This document shows positions 43,715-52,784 of a stretch of DNA of 64,000 nt, in pieces. This DNA comes from Filimonas lacunae. Its GTDB lineage: Bacteria; Bacteroidota; Bacteroidia; Chitinophagales; Chitinophagaceae. The notes beneath the pieces are model-generated. The model made no database searches and had not been told where the DNA came from. It was given only the letters and a program-made list of their open reading frames with translations. Each line of letters begins with the position of its first letter. The first letter of the stretch is position 1. The stretch lies in assembly GCF_002355595.1 (NCBI RefSeq), contig NZ_AP017422.1, positions 5,336,823 to 5,400,822 of the forward strand, written 5' to 3'. Position numbers and translations under genes: made by a program.

Positions 43715-45946
43715 GTGTTACAACCCCGACTTACTTTATTAGTTCTATTATTAGTTACGTTGTGTAAAACCTATGCAGCACCAGGGGACACTACCTGGAT
43801 ACAAGCTCACAATAACACACAACTGGATTATTACAACGACTTTGATGTGAATGTTATTTTCCCGAATGGCAATACCAGTTACCGGAAAATAATTATGGAG
43901 TTTACGCTGGGCAAGTATCAGTGTGGCACTACTGAACAATATTGCGGCGATTGGGATTATACCGTACAAAATTATCTGATGACCCCAACAGATACTTTTG
44001 AGCTATCACGTTTAATTACACCTTATGCCAATGCCAGCTATCCACGCACGCCCTGGAGCTGGAAGCAGCGCTATTATTTTGACGTTACCGATTTTTACCC
44101 CGTTTTAAAAAACAATGCGGCCATCCGTTTAAGTTATCACAACTATTCCGGAGGTTTTACGGGCAGTATTCGCTTTGCGTTTATCGAAGGCACACCGCCA
44201 CGCAACGTAACTGGCATTAAACGCTTATGGAGCGGTGCTTTTGCTTATGGTAAAGCAGGCGATCCGATAGAAAATCATTTCGCTGCACAAAACGTAACCG
44301 TACCGGCAGGCACCCAACAGGCTGCTATTAAATTTACAGTAACCGGTCATGGCAGCGATGAAAACTACTGTTCAGAATTCTGTAGTAAATATTATGATGT
44401 ATATGCCGCCAATAATTTACTGGCACGCAAGTATATTTGGAAAGACAACTGTGGCAGCAACGATTTGTATCCACAGTCGGGCACCTGGGTATATAACAGA
44501 GCCAACTGGTGTCCGGGCGAACTCATATACCCTAACATACACCCTATTACAGTGGCAACACCTGGCAGCATTCTTCCCATAGATATTAACTTTCAATCGT
44601 ATTCAGGCAACGGAGGCGCTTCTTATATAACCGAAACAGGTTTGTTTTTTTATGGCGCTTATAATTATACTACAGATGCTTCCTTAGAACGCGTGGTGGC
44701 TCCTTCTGATTATGAAGGCGATTTCAGAGCCAATCCCATCTGTAGCAATCCTGTAGTAGTGATCCGAAACAACGGCTCAGCAACCATCAACAGCATTATC
44801 ATTGAATATGGTGTAGAAAATTATCCACTAACAACGGATACTATCAGCAACTTAACACTGACTTCACTACAAGACACCACGCTTACTTTACAAACATTAC
44901 AAGCGCTGCAAACAATTGCCGGTGGCAACACCAGCAAATTTGTAGCACATATTATTAAAGTGAACGGAGCTACTGATGGCTATGCTATTAACAATACGAT
45001 ACAAAGCGCGTTTGTAACTACACCTGATTGGCCGGAGCAATTTAAAGTAGTATTAAAAACTAACAGCAAAGCAACAGAAACGAATTGGCGTATAGAGAAT
45101 TCGTTTGGAACAGTGATAGCAGCACGTTCACCTGTTGCCGCTAATACTACCTACACCGACGAGATTAAAAACCTGGCCGATGGCTGTTATAAACTGGTAG
45201 TAACAGATAATGGTTGTGACGGCTTATACTGGTGGGCCAATACCAGCGCAGGCAAAGGCTACTTATATGCAGCCAACAGTGCAGGTAGCTATCTGCCATT
45301 AACTAACGGATTGCCGGCATACCCTGCAACACTTGCCGCCGATTTTGGATGTGGCTATACGCAATATTTCAGAGTAGCATCTACACTACCGGCTTCTCTG
45401 CTATGGCTTACAGGAGAAAATGAAGGCAGCACAAATCAACTACACTGGGAAACCAGCACAGAAACCAACACAAGCAATTTTGAATTACAATTTTCTACTC
45501 ACGACACCGGCTTTGTTACAGTTGCAACCATACCGGCAAAAGGTAACAGCAGCGTAACAAATACTTACACTGCCACACACCAGCCTGCCATAAATGCTTC
45601 CATCTATTATTACAGAGTAAAACTGCTGTATAAAGATGGTAATTATAAATATAGTAACATAGTACCACTTATCCCGGTAATAAATTCCGGCGATGCACAA
45701 ATTACCGATGTAAAACCCAATCCTTTCACCAACATTATCCAGTTTGGCATTACTACATCACAAACCGCATCTGCTAACATACAGTTGTTCGATATCAGCG
45801 GCCGTTTACTTTACCGCAATCAGCAAACTTTTCAACCAGGCTACACACCCGTTAGCATAGATAATGTAAGCAGGCTGGCATCGGGCATGTATTTATTAGT
45901 GGTGAATATTGGTAATCAAAAGATAACCAGGAAGCTTATTAAATAA
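43715..45946 (+). CDS. PNGase F-like peptide N-glycosidase with T9SS type A sorting domain
   Basis: Predicted secreted deglycosylating enzyme, 743 aa, hydrolysing N-glycans from peptides by amide cleavage. Start is GTG. Signal about 1-21. Two PNGase F-type jelly-roll domains (about 25-330): CGDWDYTVQNYL with Asp81 (candidate for the catalytic Asp), an FIEGTPP Glu158 and GHGSDENYCSEFCSKYYDVY with Glu221, all at positions that look like the catalytic acids of PNGase F. The remainder is beta-rich, and residues about 660-743 form a type A tail (VKPNPFTNIIQFGIT ... SGMYLLVVNIGNQKITRKLIK). Export by the T9SS is likely. It faces away from the type B cargo. Confidence 0.87.
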   Translation: MLQPRLTLLVLLLVTLCKTYAAPGDTTWIQAHNNTQLDYYNDFDVNVIFPNGNTSYRKIIMEFTLGKYQCGTTEQYCGDWDYTVQNYLMTPTDTFELSRLITPYANASYPRTPWSWKQRYYFDVTDFYPVLKNNAAIRLSYHNYSGGFTGSIRFAFIEGTPPRNVTGIKRLWSGAFAYGKAGDPIENHFAAQNVTVPAGTQQAAIKFTVTGHGSDENYCSEFCSKYYDVYAANNLLARKYIWKDNCGSNDLYPQSGTWVYNRANWCPGELIYPNIHPITVATPGSILPIDINFQSYSGNGGASYITETGLFFYGAYNYTTDASLERVVAPSDYEGDFRANPICSNPVVVIRNNGSATINSIIIEYGVENYPLTTDTISNLTLTSLQDTTLTLQTLQALQTIAGGNTSKFVAHIIKVNGATDGYAINNTIQSAFVTTPDWPEQFKVVLKTNSKATETNWRIENSFGTVIAARSPVAANTTYTDEIKNLADGCYKLVVTDNGCDGLYWWANTSAGKGYLYAANSAGSYLPLTNGLPAYPATLAADFGCGYTQYFRVASTLPASLLWLTGENEGSTNQLHWETSTETNTSNFELQFSTHDTGFVTVATIPAKGNSSVTNTYTATHQPAINASIYYYRVKLLYKDGNYKYSNIVPLIPVINSGDAQITDVKPNPFTNIIQFGITTSQTASANIQLFDISGRLLYRNQQTFQPGYTPVSIDNVSRLASGMYLLVVNIGNQKITRKLIK

Positions 45947-46044
45947 TGTCACCATATTGTCCCCCCTGAAACAAGGCCATACACAATAGATGATGCAACT
46001 TGTAAGCACTACGAAAAACAAATAACACATATACCAGAACTTTT

Positions 46045-47055
46045 ATGAGAAAAATTTCAGCAGTTACGGCAGCGCTGTTGCTTTGGGTAGCCAACCAGGA
46101 GGTAAAAGCACAGGTAGATCCCCATTTCACCCAATATTATATATACCCCGGTTGGTTAAATCCGGGGTTAACGGGTGCATTTGATGGCGACTATCGCATT
46201 ACAGGTATTTACCGCAACCAATGGTCGGGCATTAGCAATGCATTTTCTACACCAGGCATTTCGGCAGATGTGAACACAGGCAAAAATCTAAGCCTGGGCA
46301 TGAACGTTATGAACCAGACAGCGGGTAGTGGTGGCTACAACTACCTGAACGGTTATTTATCGGTAGCCTATAACGGAATCCGGTTTGGACAAAATGGGGA
46401 GCAGATTATTTCCATAGGTTTATCAGGCGGTGTTATCAACCGTAAATTCAACCCTGCCAAATTTAACTATGGCAGCCAATGGAATGGTACTGGCTACGAC
46501 CCAACCTTGCCCGGCAACGAAACGCTTACCAAAACATCAGCCATGGCGGCAGATATGGGTGCCGGAGTAGTGTATTACGATAGTGCACCCGATAAAAAGG
46601 TGAATTTCTTTGGCGGCTTCTCTGCCTTTCACCTGAACCAGCCACAAGATCCGTTTTTAGGAGAAGGTTTTAAAACCAAACTCCCCATTCGTTACACCAT
46701 ACATGGTGGCGCCAAAATTTTCCTGTCCGAAACACTCACTGCTGTACCTAACCTGTTGTATATGAAACAAGGTAATGCAGAGGAAAAAATGGCAGGCGGG
46801 TACCTGCAGATTATGGTAAATGATGTTACCGATTTACTGGTAGGCGCCAACTACCGGTTTAAAGATGCCGCAGCGCCTTACGTAGGCGTGTTTTACAATG
46901 GCTTTACCTTATCGGCCAGTTACGATGTAAACACCTCCGACCTGGGCAGCATAGCAGGCACCACCAAAGCAGGCAATTTTGAAGTTGCCCTATCCTTCAT
47001 CGCACCTAAAAACAAAAAACTGAGCCGGGCTTACTTCACCTGTCCGCGCCTGTAA
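46045..47055 (+). CDS. PorP/SprF family T9SS outer membrane protein
   Basis: A 336-aa outer-membrane beta-barrel of the PorP/SprF type, associated with T9SS and specifically with type B cargo. Signal peptide about 1-22 (ending VKAQ). Diagnostic start DPHFTQYYIYPGWLNPGLTGAFDGDYRITGIYRNQW. Barrel strands continue to the C-terminus (FEVALSFIAPKNKKL). It is 98 bases after the PNGase F-like gene and 30 before the OmpA gene. The pairing porP/sprF plus OmpA-type protein plus CHU_C protein is a recurrent module in the phylum. Confidence 0.93.
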   Translation: MRKISAVTAALLLWVANQEVKAQVDPHFTQYYIYPGWLNPGLTGAFDGDYRITGIYRNQWSGISNAFSTPGISADVNTGKNLSLGMNVMNQTAGSGGYNYLNGYLSVAYNGIRFGQNGEQIISIGLSGGVINRKFNPAKFNYGSQWNGTGYDPTLPGNETLTKTSAMAADMGAGVVYYDSAPDKKVNFFGGFSAFHLNQPQDPFLGEGFKTKLPIRYTIHGGAKIFLSETLTAVPNLLYMKQGNAEEKMAGGYLQIMVNDVTDLLVGANYRFKDAAAPYVGVFYNGFTLSASYDVNTSDLGSIAGTTKAGNFEVALSFIAPKNKKLSRAYFTCPRL

Positions 47056-47085
47056 ACCTTTACCTGACACCCAACGAAGTATACA

Positions 47086-48918
47086 ATGATAAAACGATAC
47101 CATATTACAGCTTTATTGCTTCCCGGCATGATGGCATTGCCTTTTATAAGCCTGGGACAGTATAAAGAAGACTATGCGCGCACAGCAGCGCTTTTTTATG
47201 CCGGCCACGACTACTATTCTTCTGCTAAATATTACGAGCTGTTCCTGGATAGCAGCGGCAAAACCAAAAGCGCCCGGCAAAATCCTTATGTGATTCAAAA
47301 GCAAGGCGATAAATCTAACGAAGAAGAAACCTATAGCAAAAACAAATTACAGGCAGTATATCAACTGGCAGAAAGCTACCGTCAGCTGAACGATTATGAG
47401 CACGCCGAAAAGTGGTATGCAAAAACAGCAGTTAATAACAGTAACAATAACTATCCACTGGCTTTGTACTGGTATGGCATAATCCTGCGCGCCAATGGTA
47501 AGTATACCGAAGCGGAAAAAGCATTGACACAGTTTTCAAAAACGTATGGTCAAACAGACGCTTATTCACAAAGCGCACGTAAAGAATTAGCTAACCTTTC
47601 TTTTATCAAAGCACAGCTGGCAAAAAAAGACAGCATCACTTACGCTATACAAAAACTCAACAGCACAGTGAATCCGAAGGGATTTGCCAACTACGCCCCG
47701 GCAGTAAGTGGCAACACAGTGTATTTTACCAGCACACGACGCGACACTGCCGGCAAGGGAAAAGATGCCCCGTATTTCAACAACCTGTACAAGTTTAGCA
47801 AAGACAGCAGCGGTACCGAAAAAGCTGGAATTCCAGAGCAAGACAGCTGGGAGCAGGGTGTGGCTTCCATTACTCCCGATGGTAAAAAAATGTACCTTAC
47901 CCGCTGGCAAAAAAATGCTGAGAACAAAAACATCTCTTCTCTATTCACCAGCGAGTTAACTGCAAATGGCAGCTGGAGTGAACCTAAGGCCGACAGCCTG
48001 TTAAATATAGAAGGCTATAACACACAGCAACCTTGTATTACACCGGATGGTAAATACCTGCTATTTGCATCGGACCGGCCCGGTGGCGCTGGTGGCTTTG
48101 ATATCTGGTACACTCCACTTACCGGCCACAAAAAGGCTAACAATGCAGGTCGGCAAATCAACACCACTGGTAATGAGCAGGCTCCTTTTTATCATCAGCC
48201 ATCTGCTTCGCTGGTTTTTGCATCAGACAGCAGAACGGGCATGGGAGGTTACGATCTGTATATCACTAATGGCAATATCACTTCCGGTAAATGGACGGCT
48301 CCTGAAAACATGGGTTATCCGGTAAACTCCATTAAGGATGATATTTATTTTGCCAGTGCAGGAAGCGATACACTGTTAAAAGAAGCGTGGCTAAGCTCTG
48401 ACCGTTCTTCTACCTGCTGCCTGGAGCTGTATGCCATTAACACCGTACCACCGCCACCACCACCTGCTGTAGTGGTAACAGTACCGCCCGTGGAAAAACC
48501 AGACACAGCTACTACCCCACCGGTTACCAGTGTAGTAGTGAACGACCCACCAGCCAAACCTGTAGAAATAAAAATATATTTCGAGTTTGATGAAAGCATA
48601 TTAATTCCTGCCGCCTACACCTTGCTGGACTCGCTGGTAACTGTGCTGGCTAAAGCGCCTGCGCTCACCATTGAAATAGCAGGCTATGCAGATGGTAAAG
48701 GCACAGAAGAATATAACATTGCCCTTTCGCAAAAAAGAGCAGAAGCATGTTACCAATATTTAGTTCAACAAAAACATATCAATGCTGACCGGTTAACTAT
48801 AAAAGCCTATGGAGAATGCTGTCCGGCTGAAAAAGAGTTTACGCCAGACGGGCAAGACAATCCTGCCGGTAGAAAATTAAATCGCAGAGTAGAATTCAAA
48901 GTATCCGGCGTTAAGTAG
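47086..48918 (+). CDS. PorE-like protein: TPR, PD40/WD40 propeller and OmpA domain
   Basis: A 610-aa periplasmic protein. Signal about 1-25 (ending LGQ). TPR-like helices (about 30-185), then PD40/WD-like propeller repeats around 200-430 (SITPDGKKMYLT, ITPDGKYLLFASDRPGGAGGFDIW, GMGGYDLYITN). After a Pro/Val-rich linker with two Cys (STCCLEL) comes an OmpA peptidoglycan-binding domain (about 490-608; IYFEFDESILIPAAYTLLDSLV ... ALSQKRAEACYQYLV). The architecture matches PorE, which anchors the T9SS to the cell wall. Immediately follows PorP/SprF (30 bp) and precedes a TPR-HTH gene. Confidence 0.86.
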   Translation: MIKRYHITALLLPGMMALPFISLGQYKEDYARTAALFYAGHDYYSSAKYYELFLDSSGKTKSARQNPYVIQKQGDKSNEEETYSKNKLQAVYQLAESYRQLNDYEHAEKWYAKTAVNNSNNNYPLALYWYGIILRANGKYTEAEKALTQFSKTYGQTDAYSQSARKELANLSFIKAQLAKKDSITYAIQKLNSTVNPKGFANYAPAVSGNTVYFTSTRRDTAGKGKDAPYFNNLYKFSKDSSGTEKAGIPEQDSWEQGVASITPDGKKMYLTRWQKNAENKNISSLFTSELTANGSWSEPKADSLLNIEGYNTQQPCITPDGKYLLFASDRPGGAGGFDIWYTPLTGHKKANNAGRQINTTGNEQAPFYHQPSASLVFASDSRTGMGGYDLYITNGNITSGKWTAPENMGYPVNSIKDDIYFASAGSDTLLKEAWLSSDRSSTCCLELYAINTVPPPPPPAVVVTVPPVEKPDTATTPPVTSVVVNDPPAKPVEIKIYFEFDESILIPAAYTLLDSLVTVLAKAPALTIEIAGYADGKGTEEYNIALSQKRAEACYQYLVQQKHINADRLTIKAYGECCPAEKEFTPDGQDNPAGRKLNRRVEFKVSGVK

Positions 48919-48971
48919 CACCACGGCAAGATACATATGAACCCTGCTGCCTGTTTTAGATTGGCCATCCC

Positions 48972-48989
48972 GCCCCTGGTAACAGGGGC
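48972..48989 (+). terminator. Possible GC-rich hairpin after the PorE-like gene
   Basis: GCCCCTG / CAGGGGC with a 4-nt loop; an alternative pairing with the following CCCCC is possible. No T-tract, so it may be weak or an attenuator. Confidence 0.35.
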
Positions 48990-49030
48990 CTGGCCCCCCT
49001 ATTCCCCCAAAGCACATAAATGGAAAACAG

Positions 49031-50734
49031 ATGGCAAAACATTTACACCTTTTCATTTTTTTATGGGTTTTCGGTACTGTAGGATACTGTCAGCAGTACC
49101 AGAAAATTTTTGAGCAACCTAGTGGAGAACAAAGATTAAACACTGCAAAAGACATTTTCGAAAACCAGATCATTCACCTTGACTCCACCGCTGCCATTGC
49201 AGCGATGAAAGATTTGAAAAGCAAGGCAGATAAAATACAGGACGAAGGATTACAGATTTATTTTACAGAAGCACTGGGCATTTATTATAAAGAACGTTAC
49301 CGCGACACATTACTGCCAGCCTTGCTACATTTTGAAGCAGCGCTGGCTTTAGCTTTACAATACCACCACCAGGAACTTACTGCCGAAGTATATCACAACA
49401 CCGGCCTGCTACTGTACAGGCAAAATAAATTTGCCCAGGCATTTGAAAATTTATTCAAAGCCAACGGTATTATCCAATACAGTATTGGCTACGGCAGATA
49501 CCCCAACAGTTGCCGCTATTTATACGACCTTGGTTTGGTGTATTACGATTTTGGCAACTATCCTAAAGCCAAACAACACTTACAGGAAGCGCTGTATTAT
49601 ACCAACACCTACACCGTGCGCACCATTGAAACGTATAATACCCTGGGCCTTACCTACCGGTCGATGAGCAATAACGATTCGGCAGCCATCTGCTTTCAGA
49701 AAGCCATTGAGCTGGCGCATAAGCTTAAACACAGCGCCTGGGTAGGCATTGCATCGGGCAACCTGGGCATGATCTACTACAAACTGAAAAAGTTTGACGA
49801 AGCCATGCCTTTGCTGCTCAATGACTACGACCTGAGCGTAAAGAATAAAGAAACCATCAGTGCAGGCAACACCTTATGCGTATTGGCTGAAATATACCTG
49901 AACCAGGGCAACACACATGCAGCAGATGAAGCCTTACAAAAAGCATTGCAAATGGTCAATGAAATTGGCGATGACAAAATGATGCTCTTGTATACCATAG
50001 CCAAAGCCCGGCTTTGTAAACAACTGAAACAATTTGAATGCGCCACCGTATACCTCGACTCTGCCCGGATATTACAGAACAGGGTTACCAACAGGAAGGA
50101 TGTGATACTGCTGGCACAGATAGAAAAGAACATGGAGGTAGACAAGTATTTAACCGAGTTAAAGCTGATGGAAAGTGAGAAAGGAAAAGCGGTGCTGATA
50201 CGCAATTTTATTATTGTAGTGATTATGCTATTGCTGCTGGTAGCTGCGCAACTCATATTCCGCCAACAGTTAAAACAGAAGAAGAACAAAGAGCTGTTGA
50301 ACAACGCGGTGTACCAGCTCAACTTTTACCTGGAAAGCCTGCAGGAAAAAAACGACCTGATTGAAAAATTTAAAAAAGAGATTGAAAGCCTGCATGCCAT
50401 GCCCGACTACCGGTATATGTTGAAGGAGAAAGAAGAGATTTCGGACAAGCTGAAAAAATACACTATTGTAACAGAAGAGCACTGGAACGAGTTCAGGCAT
50501 TTGTTTGAGAAAGTGCAGAAAGGCTTTTTCGATTCGCTGAAACGTAAGTTTCCCGCACTCACCCAATCGGAAGTACGGCTGCTGGCGTTGATGAAGCTTA
50601 ACCTTTCCAAAAAAGAGATGGCCGAAATGCTGGGCGTATCGCCCGACACCATCAAAAAAACCCGGCAGCGCATTCGTAAAAAAGTGAACCTTCCGGAAGA
50701 AATGGACCTGGAAGGCCTGGTAGTGACCATATAG
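49031..50734 (+). CDS. Membrane-bound TPR protein with C-terminal HTH (LuxR-like)
   Basis: A 567-aa putative sensor-regulator. Signal about 1-19, TPR array about 60-360 (EVYHNTGLLLYRQNKFAQAF, LYDLGLVYYDFGNYPKAKQHLQ, IASGNLGMIYYKLKKFDEAM, HAADEALQKAL), a membrane helix about 395-415 (IRNFIIVVIMLLLLVAAQL), a coiled coil, and a C-terminal HTH of the NarL/LuxR-like type (ALTQSEVRLLALMKLNLSKKEMAEMLGVSPDTIKKTRQRIRKK). It senses in the periplasm and binds DNA in the cytoplasm. Next to the T9SS genes it may regulate them; inferred. No promoter box seen. Confidence 0.86.
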   Translation: MAKHLHLFIFLWVFGTVGYCQQYQKIFEQPSGEQRLNTAKDIFENQIIHLDSTAAIAAMKDLKSKADKIQDEGLQIYFTEALGIYYKERYRDTLLPALLHFEAALALALQYHHQELTAEVYHNTGLLLYRQNKFAQAFENLFKANGIIQYSIGYGRYPNSCRYLYDLGLVYYDFGNYPKAKQHLQEALYYTNTYTVRTIETYNTLGLTYRSMSNNDSAAICFQKAIELAHKLKHSAWVGIASGNLGMIYYKLKKFDEAMPLLLNDYDLSVKNKETISAGNTLCVLAEIYLNQGNTHAADEALQKALQMVNEIGDDKMMLLYTIAKARLCKQLKQFECATVYLDSARILQNRVTNRKDVILLAQIEKNMEVDKYLTELKLMESEKGKAVLIRNFIIVVIMLLLLVAAQLIFRQQLKQKKNKELLNNAVYQLNFYLESLQEKNDLIEKFKKEIESLHAMPDYRYMLKEKEEISDKLKKYTIVTEEHWNEFRHLFEKVQKGFFDSLKRKFPALTQSEVRLLALMKLNLSKKEMAEMLGVSPDTIKKTRQRIRKKVNLPEEMDLEGLVVTI

Positions 50735-50754
50735 AAAAAAACAGCGGCATCAGT

Positions 50755-50762
50755 TACCTTTG
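50755..50762 (+). promoter_or_regulatory. -7-like box directly before the helicase start
   Basis: TACCTTTG ends five bases before the ATG. If used, the transcript would be nearly leaderless. No -33 element is evident. Confidence 0.35.
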
Positions 50763-50766
50763 CCGG

Positions 50767-52674
50767 ATGGATTATTTTAAGAAGCTGCTGGATTTACTGA
50801 AAACGGAACGGGAAGAGGATAGAAAAGCCTACCAGGAACTAACCGAAACATCCTCTGTAGCCGAACGCAGGGCCAATGGACTCTGCTGGTACCCTATTGC
50901 CATAAGGGGTTCGGAAATGAGCCGGGGAGATTACCTTACGGTAGAAGTAGAAAGGACTACGCACCAGGATGTAGCCCATCAGCTTCGCTTTGGCGTATCT
51001 GCCGTATTGTTTTCCAACCACGACGCCAAAAACAACCGGGTAGAAGGCACTATTACTTATCAAAGCCGCAACACCCTTAAAATAACCCTGCGCACAGATG
51101 AGCTGCCCGATTGGAGCAGTGATGGCAAGCTGGGCATAGACCTGTTGTTTGATGACAACAGCTATGATGAAATGCAAAACGCCCTGAAACTGGCTACCAC
51201 CTTACAGGAGAAGCCGGAAGAAGGCCGGTTGATTCAGATATTGACCGGCGCTAAACAGCCTACCTTTCATACAGATATTCCGCATTATACCATTCCCTCT
51301 CTCAATGCATCGCAACAAGAGGCGGTGAACAAAATATTGAACGCGAACGAACTGGCTATTGTGCACGGCCCTCCCGGCACCGGTAAAACCACTACCCTGG
51401 TGCAGGCTATTAAAGCGTTATGGAAACAGGATCATAAACAAATTCTGGTAGTGGCCCCCAGCAACACAGCAGTAGACCTGCTTACCGAAAAGCTGTCAGA
51501 CGAAGGATTGAATGTGCTGCGTGTAGGCAACCCCGCCAAAGTATCGGACAGGCTGATGTCGTTAACACTGGACAGCAAGGCTTCCGAACACAACAGCATG
51601 AAGGAAATTAAAAAACTGAAAAGGCAGGCCAGTGAGTTCAGGGATATGGCACATAAATACAAGCGCAATTTTGGTAAAGCGGAGCGGGAACAACGCCAGG
51701 CATTGTTTACCGAAGCCCGTAATATTATGAAGTCGGTAGAATCCACGGAACAATACATTGTGAACGACCTTATTTCCAAAGCACAGGTAATTACTGCCAC
51801 ATTAGTGGGTTCTAACCACTACACCGTGCGCCACCTGAAATACCATACTGTAGTAATAGACGAAGCCGGGCAAGCATTAGAGCCAGCCTGCTGGATTCCT
51901 ATATTAAAAGCCAAAAAGGTGGTACTGGCGGGAGATCATTGTCAGCTGCCGCCTACCGTAAAATCGTCTGAAGCAGCCCGCAATGGCTTAAGCACTACCC
52001 TGCTGGAAAAATGTACCGCCCTGCACCCGGAAGCAGTAACCCTGCTGGAAGAGCAATACCGGATGAATGAAAACATTATGGGCTACAGCTCGCAGGTGTT
52101 TTATGAAGGCCGGTTAAAAGCACACACCTCTGTAGCACAACACCTGCTGCACGATGCAGATACCGCGCTTAACTTTGTAGATACATCAGGTTGTGGCTTT
52201 GACGAAAAAATAGAAGGCACCAGCACCACCAACCCCGAAGAAGCCGCCTTCCTGTTTAAACACTTAACACAATTTGTTACAGGTTTACAGGGCCATTATA
52301 CCAACGGTCACTTCCCAAGCATAGCAGTGATTTCGCCTTACAAACAACAGGTGCAGCTGCTGAAAGAGCAACTGCTGCACTCACCCGAACTGCAGCCTTA
52401 TGCGGAATATATTACCGTCAATACCATTGACAGTTTTCAGGGGCAGGAAAGGGATATTGTGTATATCAGCTTAACACGTAGCAATACCGAAAACAAAATC
52501 GGTTTTCTATCTGATATCCGGCGTATGAACGTGGCCATGACGCGGGCACGCAAAAAACTGGTAGTGATTGGCGACAGCGGCACTTTGAGCAATTTGGCTT
52601 TTTATGCCGATTTTATAGCCTACGCCGAGGAAAAGAACGCCTACCAGAGCGCCTGGGAGTTTATGGACCTGTAG
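50767..52674 (+). CDS. SF1 superfamily DNA/RNA helicase (UPF1/IGHMBP2-like)
   Basis: A 635-aa ATPase. Motif I: IVHGPPGTGKTTTLVQ (about 200-215). Motif Ia: VVAPSNTAVDLL. Motif II: VVIDEAGQALEPACW (about 365). Motif III: VLAGDHCQLPPTV. Motif IV to VI: EEQYRMNENIMGYSSQVFY and NTIDSFQGQERDIVYISLTRSN...NVAMTRARKKLVVIGD. N-terminal beta-barrel region fits the UPF1/SMUBP2-like stalk. Likely 5'-3' unwinding; substrate could be DNA or RNA. It is preceded by a -7-like box close to its ATG. Confidence 0.93.
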   Translation: MDYFKKLLDLLKTEREEDRKAYQELTETSSVAERRANGLCWYPIAIRGSEMSRGDYLTVEVERTTHQDVAHQLRFGVSAVLFSNHDAKNNRVEGTITYQSRNTLKITLRTDELPDWSSDGKLGIDLLFDDNSYDEMQNALKLATTLQEKPEEGRLIQILTGAKQPTFHTDIPHYTIPSLNASQQEAVNKILNANELAIVHGPPGTGKTTTLVQAIKALWKQDHKQILVVAPSNTAVDLLTEKLSDEGLNVLRVGNPAKVSDRLMSLTLDSKASEHNSMKEIKKLKRQASEFRDMAHKYKRNFGKAEREQRQALFTEARNIMKSVESTEQYIVNDLISKAQVITATLVGSNHYTVRHLKYHTVVIDEAGQALEPACWIPILKAKKVVLAGDHCQLPPTVKSSEAARNGLSTTLLEKCTALHPEAVTLLEEQYRMNENIMGYSSQVFYEGRLKAHTSVAQHLLHDADTALNFVDTSGCGFDEKIEGTSTTNPEEAAFLFKHLTQFVTGLQGHYTNGHFPSIAVISPYKQQVQLLKEQLLHSPELQPYAEYITVNTIDSFQGQERDIVYISLTRSNTENKIGFLSDIRRMNVAMTRARKKLVVIGDSGTLSNLAFYADFIAYAEEKNAYQSAWEFMDL

Positions 52675-52739
52675 GCAAAATTGTTTGAATTTTGCAAGTT
52701 TGAGATTGATAGCTGCAAGCACATTTCCCGGTAGAGTAG

Positions 52740-52747
52740 TAATTTTG
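52740..52747 (+). promoter_or_regulatory. Candidate -7 promoter box for an AraC gene
   Basis: TAATTTTG, 38 bases before the chosen ATG. A TTTG lies at 52699-52702, but its spacing is longer than usual. Confidence 0.45.
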
Positions 52748-52784
52748 TCGGGTATTTGTATTGTGGAGCTATCAATTTTCACCA

